A stretch of DNA of 64,000 nucleotides from Ignelater luminosus (GCA_011009095.1 VTPC01003380.1:118478-182477), one strand, 5' to 3'. Shown: positions 24,060-36,040, numbered from the stretch's first letter. Made by a program: numbers and translations. The notes: generated by a model from the sequence alone, not told the origin.

Positions 24060-24900
24060 GTGTACCACTTTCAGGCACCTTAAGGAATTCTGCCATAGGC
24101 GTCAAATACCCTCGTGATGTTCTTGACATGTTTGTGTACATTTTCCCAGGTGATACGAAAGCGGAAAAACGGAACTTCAGCCTTTTAAATCTTTCCCAGT
24201 GAGTTTGTTTTCAAATTGAAACACTTTTTGGTGATATTTGGTTGTTGATCTCGATCACTTATTTGCTTTGTTATTTGGAAGAGTATGAGATTGTGATTGC
24301 TTGGTTCAACCTTTCATTTCTGCATTTTATTTATGACATTCTGTTAACCAAAGTAACATTGATATTATTTTGTGAATGTGTCAGCACTATGCGGATGCAT
24401 ATGAGGTAGGGCCATTGTTATGCACAGGCGGAGCAGGTGCTTTTAAGATCCCATTTGTAACCAAACTACTATACTTACAGCAAAAATGGATAATCTATTT
24501 GACAGAAAAAGGTATGCTCTATCGTTTTTGTCAGAGCAGACTTTTTTGTATCTTAAACCGTTAAAGAGATATTAAAGAAAAACTAACCTTAATATCTTTT
24601 TTCAACATTTGTTTTAACATGGCAACTTGATTATTGACAGCAGCCAATTTATTTGATGAGAGAAAGCTTATCGGTAATTTCTAGAATCAACTAAAGAAAA
24701 TTGAGCTGTGTAATGAGTGAACTAACACCAAAGTTGGTGACAGTAGTAGGGAATTTTGTCAACCACACCAGAATGCTACGACATGAATTTTTGTAGCCCC
24801 AAAGGCATAATGCAGAATAAGATTCTGAAATCAGATTTTCTGGCGCTATTAATGCCCACGCAACTACTTTACCTTCTGTTCTAAAGGCCTGCACATCTGG
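24060..24900. other. No certain gene; one unrecognised minus-strand open stretch
   Basis: A 67-codon minus-strand frame at 24894-24691 has normal protein composition (for example VVAWALIAPENLISESYSAL) but no family I can name. A short frame at 24665-24590 ends at a possible donor. Neither can be tied to a gene. Confidence 0.3.
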
Positions 24901-25345
24901 TCAACTGGGCTGTTCGAGGCTATCGGGTCGTTTGAGCTTCTAGGACCTATCGGGCCGTTTGAGCCGCTCGCACCTGTTGGGCCTATCGAGCTTCTCAGGA
25001 CATTCATACCTCTCAGGCTTATCAGACCTTTCGAGCTTAGGGTCGATTGGGGCTGTTATTTCTGTACTGATCCAAAGCAGACGATTTTCGTACTGCACCG
25101 GGCCAAAAACTTCTGACTCGGGTGGACGTTTATTTTCGTACTAAACAGCAGTGGAGGATTGTCGTACTGTATCGGGCCGAGATGTTTTCCGTACTAGGTT
25201 GGACAGGAGCAATACCCACACTAACCAGAATAAGCATTATTTTCACACTAAACCGAGAAGGAAGATTTTCGTACCCGTACGGAGCGGGTTTTTGGGTTTG
25301 GGCTTATCGGGTCGCTCGGGTTCATCGGGTCGTATACATACATTT
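24900..25345. repeat. GC-rich degenerate short-unit repeat
   Basis: An 18-27 bp theme like CTATCGGG(T/C)CGTTTGAGCTTCT recurs through 24915-25045. It then changes to a looser 60-80 bp theme with GATTTTCGTACTG..CGGGCC (near 25080, 25150 and 25265). GC content rises well above the surrounding sequence. Open frames across it are repeat artefacts. Confidence 0.5.
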
Positions 25346-25349
25346 ACAT

Positions 25350-28300
25350 CCCTCGTAACTTAAATAACTATTGTCTGTAGAGCCAAAAAGTCTAGCAATG
25401 ACGGCCCTGATGAGGTCTAATTTGAGTTTTTCAGGTACCTTTCTAATTTTGTGTAACACGATCCAGTTTCTCATTCCATTTACTTGCGCGATTTTGATGA
25501 TATTTAGTCTTATGAGTAGCGTGCATGTTATACGGCTGCGTGGTCATTACCAACTGTCAAAATAGTTCCTTCATATCTAATGGTTTGTTAAAGACTAGTT
25601 TGTTAACTTTTTTTAGTTTGTCTGGGAGATTTTCGTACCTCAGCTTTGCCTTTTGGGTGCATTTAACTGACTATGTATAGCAATTCCAGGGTCAGTATTA
25701 GGGGTCTCTTCAGGTTTGCTAATGTTTCATGTTCAGATTGAAGTCTTGATTCTTGGTACACATTTCCGGACAGGTTCGGAGCCAGACTTCTGGCCGCTCT
25801 TGGGCAAAATGCTTTTTTTTGGCCTAAATCTCAAGAGATTTAAAAAAATACAAAGTGTAAGTATTTTATTTCAAGAATCAGTTCTGCTGTTTTTGGCAAA
25901 ATAACTTTTCATACGTTTAAGTTTTGAAACATTCCTTCCAGTTGTTGCTATAGTTAGTGACAAAGTTAGCAGAAATCCATAGAGCAATGCTTATATCCAA
26001 GAACAGTTAGTATTACGACGTGATATCAGTCAGGAGGTTTTTCATTGGCATCACGTCGTCGTGCTAACTGCTTCTGGACACAAACAATTTCTATGTTAGG
26101 TAAGCTAGAAGAAAAAACGTTTCCTTGAATATATCTAATAGAGGTTCTAGTACGTATGAAACTAGTAAAATTCCCAATTCCAAATAAATGTGCAGAACTT
26201 CTAGAAAATATTTCTTTCAATTCAGAAGCATTTCGAAGTTAGTTTATTAGAAATTATTTTTAGAAAAGAAGAGTATATCTTTCTAATTAAACGTAATACA
26301 CCTGATGCCATGACGATCTAAATATCACAAATTTAAACTCTCCAATCCGTTATAGACTTATAGAATCGAGTATCGGATATGAGAGAGATTTTATACCATT
26401 GCATGGTAGACTAAGAGAAAGAACACCCTGTATAAAGGAAAGTCATGATGGGATAGATGAGTCAATAAATGACCTTCAAAAGGTCTTATCCAGGTCAAGA
26501 AGACCTATCCACATAAACAACCATTATGCTCGCCAATAGATTCTTATTTGTAAAGTTCAATACAATCTGTGGTCGATAACAGTGTATTTTCGTCTTAGCA
26601 CTTAAAAGTCCACAATACATTTTTTTAAAGTCATGTAATAAGTCAATTTATACATTTTTGTCTTTCTGCAAGGCCTTTGCAGATCAATCAATCGAATCAT
26701 CGATATTGCTACAGCCAAGAGCGCAGCGGCTTTAGGAGCCATTGGCTTCTCTCAAGCCCTGAAAGTGGAGTTAGTAGATTCTGGTCGCGACTCTCGTCGG
26801 CAAGGCGTTGATGGTGACGATGGAGTAATGGACAGATGTTGATCCTCTGATCCAGCTGGTTATTCTGGGGCAAGGTTGTACATGGGTGGCCTGAAGGGTT
26901 TTTTCGATGTTTGAGTTGATGAGTTGACGATGATGATGTTGAAGATGTGGGAGCTATTGTTGGAGTTGTCTGAAGTTGACTGACGGCGACGGTGTTTCTG
27001 GTTGATGTTTGTCAAGAGCTGATGATGAGGGTGATGAACGAAGACTGGAGTGAGATTAGGATTATGAAGTTATAAGGAATGAGCGTTTTACGGATGGGAC
27101 ATAGAATTTTTTAGTGTTTGGAAAGTTAGGGTAAAGTGGTTCTTTTCAAAACCACAACCACCTTGCAGTTTGCGCTGCGGGAAGATGAGTGGAAAAATGA
27201 GGAAGGGGGATGGGAGACAAGGGGTTACCCACGCGGTAACGAACAGAAGAGGAATCTCAACAGTGGTGAAGTGGTCGCACTCAACAGGTCTAAATTTCTT
27301 GGTGTTGCCGGGTTAGCATTGTTATTTAGGGTTTTGAAAAGCTAAGTTTTTGCAGAGTTGCAAATTTTTGTTATACTTTTAGGTTCTTTCAGGCTTCTGA
27401 TTTTTGTAAAATTCTTTCGGTCCTTCAGGTTCTTACAGAATTCCAAACTTTTCTGGAATTTCAAACTCTTGCTTAAATATTATTTTTATTCAGCGTTTTT
27501 TGTTGGATTTAGATTTTGTCTGCCCCAAGAATCTGGCTACGCTTGGACGGCTACCCGCTTGCTCTACCGGTTACGCCGGTTCTATTTCCGAATCAGACTT
27601 CATTGTAATATTTGGTACCAGATGATGTTGTGTCATTGTTGGGTTATATAGTGGTGTCCTCGTTTTTCTTCTCTTTAAATTTGAGGGCTTTTAGATCGAT
27701 CTCTTGATTGTCTGGGTTTGATCATTTAAGTTCTGATTTGAACTGCTTGAGCTTGGTTCACCGTCTATAGTTCGTTCTTTTTTCTGGATGAATCGTTCCA
27801 TTAGTATTTTGTGTGTTGGACAATTCTTTAATGTTTTTGCAGATTTTTCATTATTTTCTTGCAAGGAATGCATACAAGAGCTTGTTACTGTCATCACTTT
27901 TACTGTGCTCTTCCTTTCCGCGGTGACTACGGGTTATTTCCGCCTTTTTCAATTTTCTTTCATATAAAATACTGCAACCAACGGGATTCGTTCACCTGTT
28001 AGATCTTGTTGCAGTTTTTAATTTTTTATGATCTTTTGCAGATCTGATTCTCTTAGAATACTGACGAAGGGTGTAGCCTGACTCGTGTAGGCTAATGGAA
28101 GGCGGAGCCCAATTCTTTTTTAAAAGGAAACCTTGATTGATACTCCAAGAGGGTAGAAAGAAGAAAAGCGCTGTTACACGTTTAGTGCATTTCAGTTTTT
28201 TATTATTATTTATCCTTTAAAGTTTTAAGTGTTTAGTTTAATTTTTTTAATTAGATTTGTAGTGCCCTAGAAATTCTTCCTTGACTCATTACGATTATTA

Positions 28301-29435
28301 AAATTACTATTCCAAACTTAAACATGAGGAAAGAATTAGAATAGAATTACTTATTACAGGAAAACACATCCAAGGACAGAATAAATCTGTCTCGCAACAG
28401 GCAGCACCCAAATTTATCAAACTATTTCAATCTCTGATACGCAAATGTCAAGAACTGGATTTTATCTATCAACTGGCAGCCTCTTCGTTTTATATTAACC
28501 ATCTGTTCTCAAGCTAGAATGATGAGTTTTCACATTTCCACACACAATTCAAGCATGAAAAACGAGGAAGAATTCGATTCTGTTTACTAGGTCAGGAACA
28601 CAACAACGAAATAAATAGGCACCTATCGATTTGGTATTTTATAATAAAACTTTCAAGTCTAGTAATAAATACGAAAACAAGTATTATCTTGAAGATAATC
28701 CTGGTTGGTTTTACCAAGATAAAGCAACAGATGTTTGTAATTATAACAAAAAATTGTTTTCTGCACAACAAATAAAACAAAAACTCATATTTTACTGTCC
28801 CATCACTTAAAAAAATATTTTCTAGATTCCTAACTCTATTTATACTTGATTGTTTTCAAAACACAATGTTTTCCACAAAGATAAAAATATTTGTTTTGAT
28901 AGGAAAGGTAAAAGAGAAATATCAATAATTTATAGTTTTTTCTTTTTAATTAAAAAATAGATCTGTTATTTCAAGACGATTACAACTTAATTATTTTTAT
29001 GATACAGAAATTAACAAAGACAGCTCATCTAAATTTTTTCTCTACGCATTAGTCATAACATCACTTAATTCTGGATCTCATCCAAGCAATCAGTTTTTAA
29101 CATCAAATAGAAGAAATGACAAACACGTAAACCGTGAATATGACCTGATAAAAGTAAACAAGGCTGTGTTTTTCTTCTTCAACAGTATTGCTATTACACC
29201 TAGCAACATCCAAACCGGTAGGTATTTTTAAAAATAAACAAAATTAATGATTTACTACTAGGTATTGGTATTCTAAATTTAACCCAATCACGTTATAAAT
29301 AGATAAGCAAACAGGTCAGACTATTAATAAACTATGGTTGAATGTATACTTACCTACGTAAACACTGAAGGGGGCACTGAAATTGAGTTAAAGATGTGCC
29401 AACTGCTGTAATGGCTATAAATTTTTTTTCTTTCA
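25350..29435. other. Intergenic/intronic DNA with scattered unassigned pieces
   Basis: No gene is assigned. 26680-27350 is GC-raised and rich in GATGATG-like triplets. 27691-27897 on the minus strand is a 68-codon open stretch with a polar, serine-rich end and no recognised family. Near 28080 there is one stray unit of the 21.5-kb minisatellite. If the distal SmydA first exon splices to the shared exons, all of this is intron. Confidence 0.35.
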
Positions 29436-29441
29436 ACTCAC

Positions 29442-30598
29442 CTCTCCATAAATATTTTTGATGGTATCCTAAAATCCAAACCAATTTGTATTTTAATTCT
29501 ATTGTCATTTGGCTGCAAGGAGGCACGTGATTTAAAAGTTTTTTTTTTAATAAACTTTATAATATCTTCTGGTTCTGTATCTAATGATCTGAAGCTGTTA
29601 AGACTTGCGCCTAATACCGAGATAATCATTCCGGCTTTTTCACCTGGCATTTCCGTATTGCACGAGGTACATTTCCATGTTATTCTAGCCTTTTGCATAA
29701 AATAAGGTAAAACCAATCCTTTACAATTTAAGCAGTTAAGTGCACTAAGATTAGTTCCACATTCAGATGGATCTTCACATCGAGGACAGATACAATAAAA
29801 GTTTTTCGTTCTTATTAAATGAGGGCGTCTCACTGAAGTTCCCCAATAAACTCTTGTATACGTGTCAAAAATCTCATTTCCTTTTGGAATAAAAACAGAT
29901 GACTTAACAATCATGTTTTGGTTGCAATCGAAAATATGCATTGTATTTGGCACGCAACTGTGATTCATCAAACTACTCAATGGATAAAGCCCTCTTAAAC
30001 TAGCTTGATCCTCATCATTTCCTACTGTAACTTCAAACGAATTAGCATCTAACACATAACACGTTAAACGCATTAAATATTCTTCTTCCTTGGTAAAATT
30101 GAACATTAATTTTTGTTTCAGTATATCAACTTCGAATCCATGTTGAGGCCCAGAATGCGCTTTAAGCAACTTTAGTAATTCACCCTGGTGGTAATTTAAT
30201 AATAACGCACGTAAAGGCGTTAGACATTTTAATAACAACAATTCCATTTCGGAAAAATCCTGTCCATTTTTCCATCGTGATATAATTTCGCATTCGTTCT
30301 TGTGAATAACAGAATTTTCACATTTTTCAGAACATACTGGTAATCCACACTTTCTAGAGCAAGGATATAAATTGTCTTTCTGGTAGCAGTTAACGCAAAT
30401 TACAGGACATGTCATGCTTGCTCTAGGACCGATTATTAAAGGATGATCTTTAAAGATTATTTCTCCAGGCTGAATATCACGAATTGCAAACAACCCACGA
30501 CCACTAATATTTGATTTTTTTATAATCCACGGACAATTTTCGTCACAGACATTCTTTGATTTTAAGTGTTCGTTTATTAAGTGCGTTAGATTATCCAT
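29442..30598 (-). CDS. Second (distal) first exon of a SmydA/msta-like SET-MYND protein, with one homopolymer frameshift
   Basis: The exon encodes a paralogous copy of the 18793-19939 exon. It starts MDNLTHLINEHLKSKN, with GRGLFA at residues 33-38, a MYND zinc finger (first cysteines near CVNCYQ), the full canonical SET motif NHSCVPN, and a post-SET CICPRC cluster. The frame is intact to a run of ten T (A on the coding strand) at 29539-29548. With nine, the frame would go on as LLNHVPPCSQMTIELKYKL, colinear with the proximal exon, to a phase-1 GTGAGT donor at 29441. No downstream exons of its own were found. It may splice across about 20 kb to the shared exons at 9.45 and 9.02 kb, or be a copy that lost its 3' end. 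Confidence 0.78.
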
Positions 30599-30604
30599 TT
30601 TGAC

Positions 30605-32100
30605 ACTGATATACTTATAATTACCCAGGGCAATTTTATACTATTGATGCACTTAAAAATAACTTCAATTAAAGTTTTTGGCTAGGAGCACAAAGGTCAC
30701 AATTCTAAATGCCAATATATTCATGTAATAGTAGGAAATCAAAACTTTTGCAACTTACATGTACCCTCGTGCAATATTGTTTTGTAACGGTATCAATAAA
30801 TTACATTAGACACTTATCACACCTCACGTAATAATCACATCAAAATGAGGTCTTTTAAAAAACAAGAAAAAATTTAAATTCATAAATCTTTAAAATTAGA
30901 AAAAACCGTTCGCTCCTTGTCACTTACTAAAGTTGAGTAGTTAGTTCTCTGCTTCTCTCGAATAAGTTACTTTTAAATATTTCAAACTTGCGATGAGCGT
31001 TATTTCGCATTGCGGCAGTAAGGTACAGAAAAAATAATTGGCAAAAATGTAAGCTAATTAAAACACTACCTAACTAAAACTGTGTAAAAATAGATATGTA
31101 CATAGTTTCACGTTTAATCATAGGATATCCTAATTTTAGTAGAATCTGATAAATTTTAAATTTATAAATAGCTGAAAGAAATTTTTATGTTCATAAATCA
31201 AATCATATTAAATTCACCTTATTTTTATTTTAACCGTGATGAAAATGTAAGTTAAAAAGAGTTCTAGTAAGTAGTACTTCCTCTAGCTTAACACTTTTTC
31301 TCTTTTAGATAAATTGCAAGCAAGTTACTATTTAAAGTAGTCGAGACATTTCTTGAGTTTCATGTTTTCTTTCGTATCTCTTTAACTGCGATATTTACCT
31401 ATTACAAGTACTAACGAATACTTTCAAGGATCTCATCTTAGCTGTTAAACAAAACAATTCAGCAAGATGTTTTAAAGACATAATAATATTGGGGTAAAAT
31501 ATTACTTCTTCCCAATTCAAAAAGAGATCATAAAGCATCTGACTTTTTTAATATCGATAATATATACTCCACGTTCAGGAACGCATCAAAGTAATAGCGG
31601 ACAGGAAGACAGCTAAAATTAGGGGTGACCGCAGACCGTTTCTATCCTTTTGAGTTACGTGTCGAATTTAAGTCAAGTTATATCTCCTATGTCTTTTCTG
31701 AAAGTTATAAATTACCAACGTCAAATTCAAAATAAAATCGCAAAGAATTTTTCCGCCTCTCACAAATAACAACTGGCAGAACTTTGTAATAGAAAAGGAA
31801 AAATTATATGAGTACAAGTAGTATTTAGTCCACGAAGATCTAATACTAATTGAAGACCTCAGAACACGAGTTATACCTACCAGTTCTAATTTACGATAGC
31901 AACTAAGAACTCTTTTAGGGCGAAACATTAAATAAACAGATAAGATAAACAACTTAAGCTTTAAGAGTTATTTAATGAAAGCCAAATAAACATGTATTAA
32001 CATTCATAGAAATACGGCATAAACGACACTAAAATAAACACGAATCCTTACCAAGGTTAACCTTCAAAAAGCTAATTAATTAAAAGCAATAATAAATAAA
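30605..32100. other. AT-rich upstream region of the distal SmydA exon; no gene seen
   Basis: Should include the promoter of the 30598 start, but no clear core elements stand out. Short frames are random. Confidence 0.35.
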
Positions 32101-32129
32101 TAATAATCATCGCATTTCTGCTTCCATTC

Positions 32130-33345
32130 AAAAACAGAGACTTTAGAAGCTGGCTAGCTTCTCCCAGCCTTGCGTGAATTGGTTGAATGGGACGGCTGAC
32201 CACCGGGCGACAAAGCCGGCAGGGGCCCCGAGAGGGTAATGAAGCACCCGCGCAAGGCAGAATATTAGGTTCTCCTAGGCATGCCTTCGGTGGCCCGAGG
32301 GTGAGCTCTTGATGGAATTCTGGATCCAGGCTGATGATAAGGGTGCTGTTCGACANNNNNNNNNNAGAACATTCCGGCGTCAACAAGCGAGGCAGTCGAC
32401 TTAGTCTCAAGAGAACGCGAGCAGAGAAGAGTCAAGGCGGCTACCGTACTGCACCGCCAGTCCGGACCCAGTGTATTGAAGGGCTCAGGGCCGGCTCTCA
32501 TTTCACCACCAACGGGACGGCCATTTCTACCGCACCACACCACTCCACTAGCTTGAACCTCACGAATTGAAGCGCGTAAGGAACGACAACCAACCCACAA
32601 TCCACGGCGCGTAGAAAGTCGAGGCGGCCGTAGCTGCCGCTTCACACCACTAGCTCAGAACATACATTTTTGGGGGGCATAGACCCGGCAACCACCACTT
32701 ACCAGATCTCAGCCTCATCCGAACTGTCCCCAGTGGGAACGGCAGACAGTGACATCCAAATCCTATTCTACTCAAGCTCCCGAGCTCGAGGCTCCTCAGG
32801 ACACCCACCCCACCACTTCTAGAAATTCTCCGCCCGTTCGCCACCGTGCTCTTGCTCACCACCAACAATTACATCCCCTCCAATCCTCTTTCCTTATCCT
32901 AAACCCAAACCGCGGGGATTGTGGTTCTAAAAACAACCGTTTTATCCATATCCTTAACCCTACCTAAAAACCTATTATCCACCAACAACTACTACATCAA
33001 CAGCTAACTTCTTTTCCTTTCAAATCTTGCCTCCACTTTTGTACGGGGCATTCACCATCAACATCGCCAGCCGCAAGCAACTACAAAAAACATCGTCAAC
33101 AACAGCCTCCGATACAGCACCGCACAACAATAACAGCCATAGCCATCGAGAACGTTCCAGCACCACGAAACTTCTTCCACCGGGCTACAGAGAAGTTAAG
33201 TCCTCTATGCAATTTGAATTTGAATGGGGCGAAACCCCTTTTTAGATTTTGCGTTTTCGTCGTAGAGAATGCTCCACCTTTCGGTACTACATTCTCTACT
33301 ATGTTCGTGACATTATTTTTCATCTAAATAAATAAACTTGCACGA
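32130..33345. other. GC-rich block of unknown origin with an assembly gap
   Basis: GC content is far above the neighbours, above all at 32130-32760, with abrupt borders. Overlapping open frames in several phases follow from the base composition, and none shows a domain I know. 32950-33180 is CAA/AAC-rich. The block could be untranslated sequence of a retrotransposon or a foreign insertion. It contains the only run of N in the window. Confidence 0.4.
32356..32365. other. Assembly gap (10 N)
   Basis: Ten unresolved bases. Any open frame crossing them is unreliable, and the true gap length is unknown. Confidence 0.99.
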
Positions 33346-33605
33346 TCATACTATTTTGTTTTCTTCCATGACCTCCAGTAACTGCAAACCAATAGTGATC
33401 CATTGTCCACCCCTACCCTTCTGATCCTTCTTGCGTTCGTATCTACCTACCCCCAGACGGAGCATCTAGCTCCTTTTGGAGGTGGATCGGCCGTCTCAGT
33501 GTGCCTGCGTATATGCGTGTATATGCGTCTCAATGGAATCCCCTTATCTTCTAAATCCCTTTTCTTCCTATTTACCCTAATTTCCTATTTTTCTTATTTT
33601 TATTA

Positions 33606-33609
33606 TTAA
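33606..33609. repeat. TTAA target-site duplication, left
   Basis: TTAA directly before the left CCC end; partner at 35458-35461. Confidence 0.85.
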
Positions 33610-33623
33610 CCCTTAAATGCATG
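33610..33623. repeat. piggyBac left terminal inverted repeat
   Basis: CCCTTAAATGCATG, an exact inverse match of 35444-35457. Confidence 0.9.
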
Positions 33624-33781
33624 ATTTTTTTATATTGAATAAAAAAAATTGTTTTTGAGGTATTTAGATACTTTATTATAACAAAAAAATATTTAAAAAA
33701 ATAAAGTTTATTTTAAAGTACAGAAAGATACAAAAAAATAATATGTATCACATCTGACACATTGTGCATACAAGAGACTTT

Positions 33782-35186
33782 TTATGAAGTATGGAACTTT
33801 TGAAAACAGTTGGAATTCTTATTAAAACAAAGATATGTTTTGCATTTAGTACAAGCAACATACGTCAAACTAGAACATGAAGGATATTTGCACCGCCTTC
33901 TTGTATCCTTCCATTCTGGCCAGTGTTCTACTAAATCTTTTCTAACATCTTTTGGTGGTATTTTAACTGAAGGGCACTTCATTCTCTTTATTTCCAATTG
34001 CTCTTCTATTGCGGTATTAGAACGTCTTCGTTTAATGCTTCTTTTGCCACTCATACACAAACAACGTCCAACGTCCATCCTGAATTGCTTCTGGTTAACA
34101 GGTTTGGCACCTTTTGCCAAACATACTCGTTTGTACAGTAATCTTGCGTTTATTACCGCTAAATCTATTAGATGGTAGAATATTCTAAAATACCATTTCT
34201 TTGATTGTAGCTTGATTCTGTGCCTCCTAATAGGACTATCAAGCAGATCTACACCACCCATGTGCTTGTTATAAACCGCAACAATCTGAGGACAGCTCAC
34301 ATCTAAATGATTTTTTAGTTTCTGGTCGTATCTCCTAACTATAATCTGTGGCTCTTTCCCAACAAAAGAAGAAAGTAAATTTACAATTTTATTGTCTTTC
34401 CAGCTTACATTTGATACTTCGACATTATCCTCAATTGCAGTATATTCAAAAGAAGTTCCTCTAGGCATTTTGTTCATGTCAGCTTCTGAAGGAAGTTTGC
34501 TATTCGGTATTCTGTTTCGTCTAATAGTTCCTAAAGACAATATCCCTTCTTTGAAAAGGTATACCACTAACAAAACAGATGTATAATAATTATCAAAATA
34601 TAGAGTTTGTGATTTTTGAACCTCGGAATATCCCTACTCAATCGAACTACTATATTTGCACTAGATCCAAGATCAGGTTCATTCATTGGTCTATTTGAGG
34701 GATCATTTTCTTGTCCGGTGTACACTTCAAATTTGTAGGCATAACCTGATATGCCACACAAAAAAAAACAACTTGTATCCCCCATTTATGGGGTTTATTC
34801 GGTACATATTGTTTTAGATGATGCCAAACCTTTGTGGCACATATCTGTTTGTCTATGGCTAAACTTTCTTCCATTGGTACAGTTATAAATCGATTCTGAA
34901 GATATTCTATAATAGGTCTTATTTTATGTAATTTGTCGAAACCTGGTTCGCCTGGAGCCTTTTGATTATCATTATTATTGAAATGAAGCCAGCTTTTAAT
35001 TTTCTCGAATTGGTTTATTGAAAAAACATCTTTTATAAAGTCATTACCAGTGGTTTTCCCCCAATAATCACGTATATTTGTGCTATAAGAAACGGAAGTC
35101 AAAATACAAATACCAATATATTTTTGTACCGTTTCCTTATTTATAATTAGAGTATCATTCGGATTAGTTTGACTTTTGTAAAGCAT
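33782..35186 (-). pseudogene. piggyBac transposase (PGBD4-like), frame broken twice
   Basis: Three consecutive frames make up one transposase: 35186 to about 34765, about 34768 to 34600, and about 34600 to 33782. The conserved catalytic positions are visible: AIDKQICATK (first Asp), YFDNYYTS (second Asp) and KHMGGVDLLD (third Asp). The protein ends in the cysteine-rich zinc-binding tail of piggyBac transposases (CKYPSC, CTKCKTYLC, NCFQKFH). Break one lies in a run of nine A at 34760-34768, where eight would keep frame. Break two is near 34600, between HKLY and FDNYY. The acidic N-terminal part usual in the family is short or missing. Whether the breaks are real mutations or base-calling errors is open. 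Confidence 0.85.
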
Positions 35187-35443
35187 AGATTCCTTGTCTT
35201 GAAACGCAACCCCCTACACATAATATAACATCACAAAGTTGCCGAGATTCGCACGTGCTGACAAGCAGACACATCACCTTTTTGAAATAATTTAAAAATA
35301 TGAAATTAACGCTTAACGGACATATTTTTGAATGTAGGATACTCTATGCACAATGTTACACTTATGATACAGATATCAGTAGGCTAGAATGATAATAGAT
35401 GTCACCACGAGCTTAAATTGATCATGTATCATATATGATACAC

Positions 35444-35457
35444 CATGCATTTAAGGG
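35444..35457. repeat. piggyBac right terminal inverted repeat
   Basis: CATGCATTTAAGGG, an exact inverse match of 33610-33623. Confidence 0.9.
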
Positions 35458-35461
35458 TTAA
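35458..35461. repeat. TTAA target-site duplication, right
   Basis: TTAA directly behind the right GGG end; partner at 33606-33609. Confidence 0.85.
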
Positions 35462-35474
35462 TTAATCCTTGATA

Positions 35475-36040
35475 TTAAATCTCCCTTGGTACTTTTAATC
35501 TTTCCACTTTCTTTGCAAATTTTTTAAGTTCTGTCCACCATTCTCCTAACCTACTTAACTGTCCTACTTCTTCGACGTTTTGTGGCCATCTATATCCTAT
35601 CATAATTAATCTTCTATCGCCTTCATCCCTTGCTTTTTGTTCTAATCTACATCTAAACAGCATATGTTCAGCAGTATCCTCTCCTTCACCGCACTCGCAC
35701 CCTATTTCTTCTGCACTTATTTTCCTTATTTTTGCTAAATAAGATTTAAAGTTCCCTTGTCCTGTAACAGTACTATATCTTTATCCAATTTCCCTATTTT
35801 TGCTCTTATCTCGTTAAGCTAAATAAACTTTGCTGTTAACCTACCTGTATTGACTCAACTCCACCTATCATCAAACAGCTCTATTATCTTTTCCCTTAGC
35901 TTTCTCTTAACTAATGCTCGAGAAACGATGATTAGATCTGATCTACTATCACTGTTTAAAGTACTACATTCTCCAAATGCAAAATGATTATCTCTAATAT
36001 ATTTCAGTGCCTCTCTAATGGCGATGAATTCGAAACACGA
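35475..36040 (-). mobile_element. R1/LOA-type LINE fragment: RNase H and C-terminal cysteine motif
   Basis: Read from 36035 down, the sequence codes for the second half of an RNase H domain (FIAIREALKYIRDNHFAFGE and NSDSRSDLI, the usual Glu and Asp metal ligands). After a stop and frame changes it continues with GNFKSYLAKIRKISAEEIG and the cysteine-histidine motif C.CGEGEDTAEHMLFRC found at the C-terminus of these elements, then a tail ending at the stop at 35477-35475. The piggyBac element sits 14 bases after this stop, so the 3' UTR of the LINE probably resumes below 33606. Confidence 0.68.

Larger units (their letters stand above)
33610..35457 (-). mobile_element. piggyBac-family DNA transposon with both inverted ends and TTAA duplications
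   Basis: The element is 1848 bp. Both ends carry the same 14-base inverted repeat beginning CCCTTAAATGCATG (33610-33623 and, reversed, 35444-35457). Each end is flanked by TTAA (33606-33609 and 35458-35461), the target duplication typical of piggyBac. Short palindromic GTATCA..TGATAC stretches lie just inside both ends. It carries one transposase gene on the minus strand with two frame breaks. The well-kept ends suggest a young or recently mobilised copy. Confidence 0.9.

Noticed and set aside
24900-25060. Possible telomeric TCAGG array (beetle telomere repeat)
   Set aside because: TCAGG occurs only a few times, not in tandem; the block is a different degenerate repeat.
32265-32645. 126-codon frame across the N gap
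   Set aside because: It spans unresolved bases and overlaps other open frames caused by high GC content; no domain.
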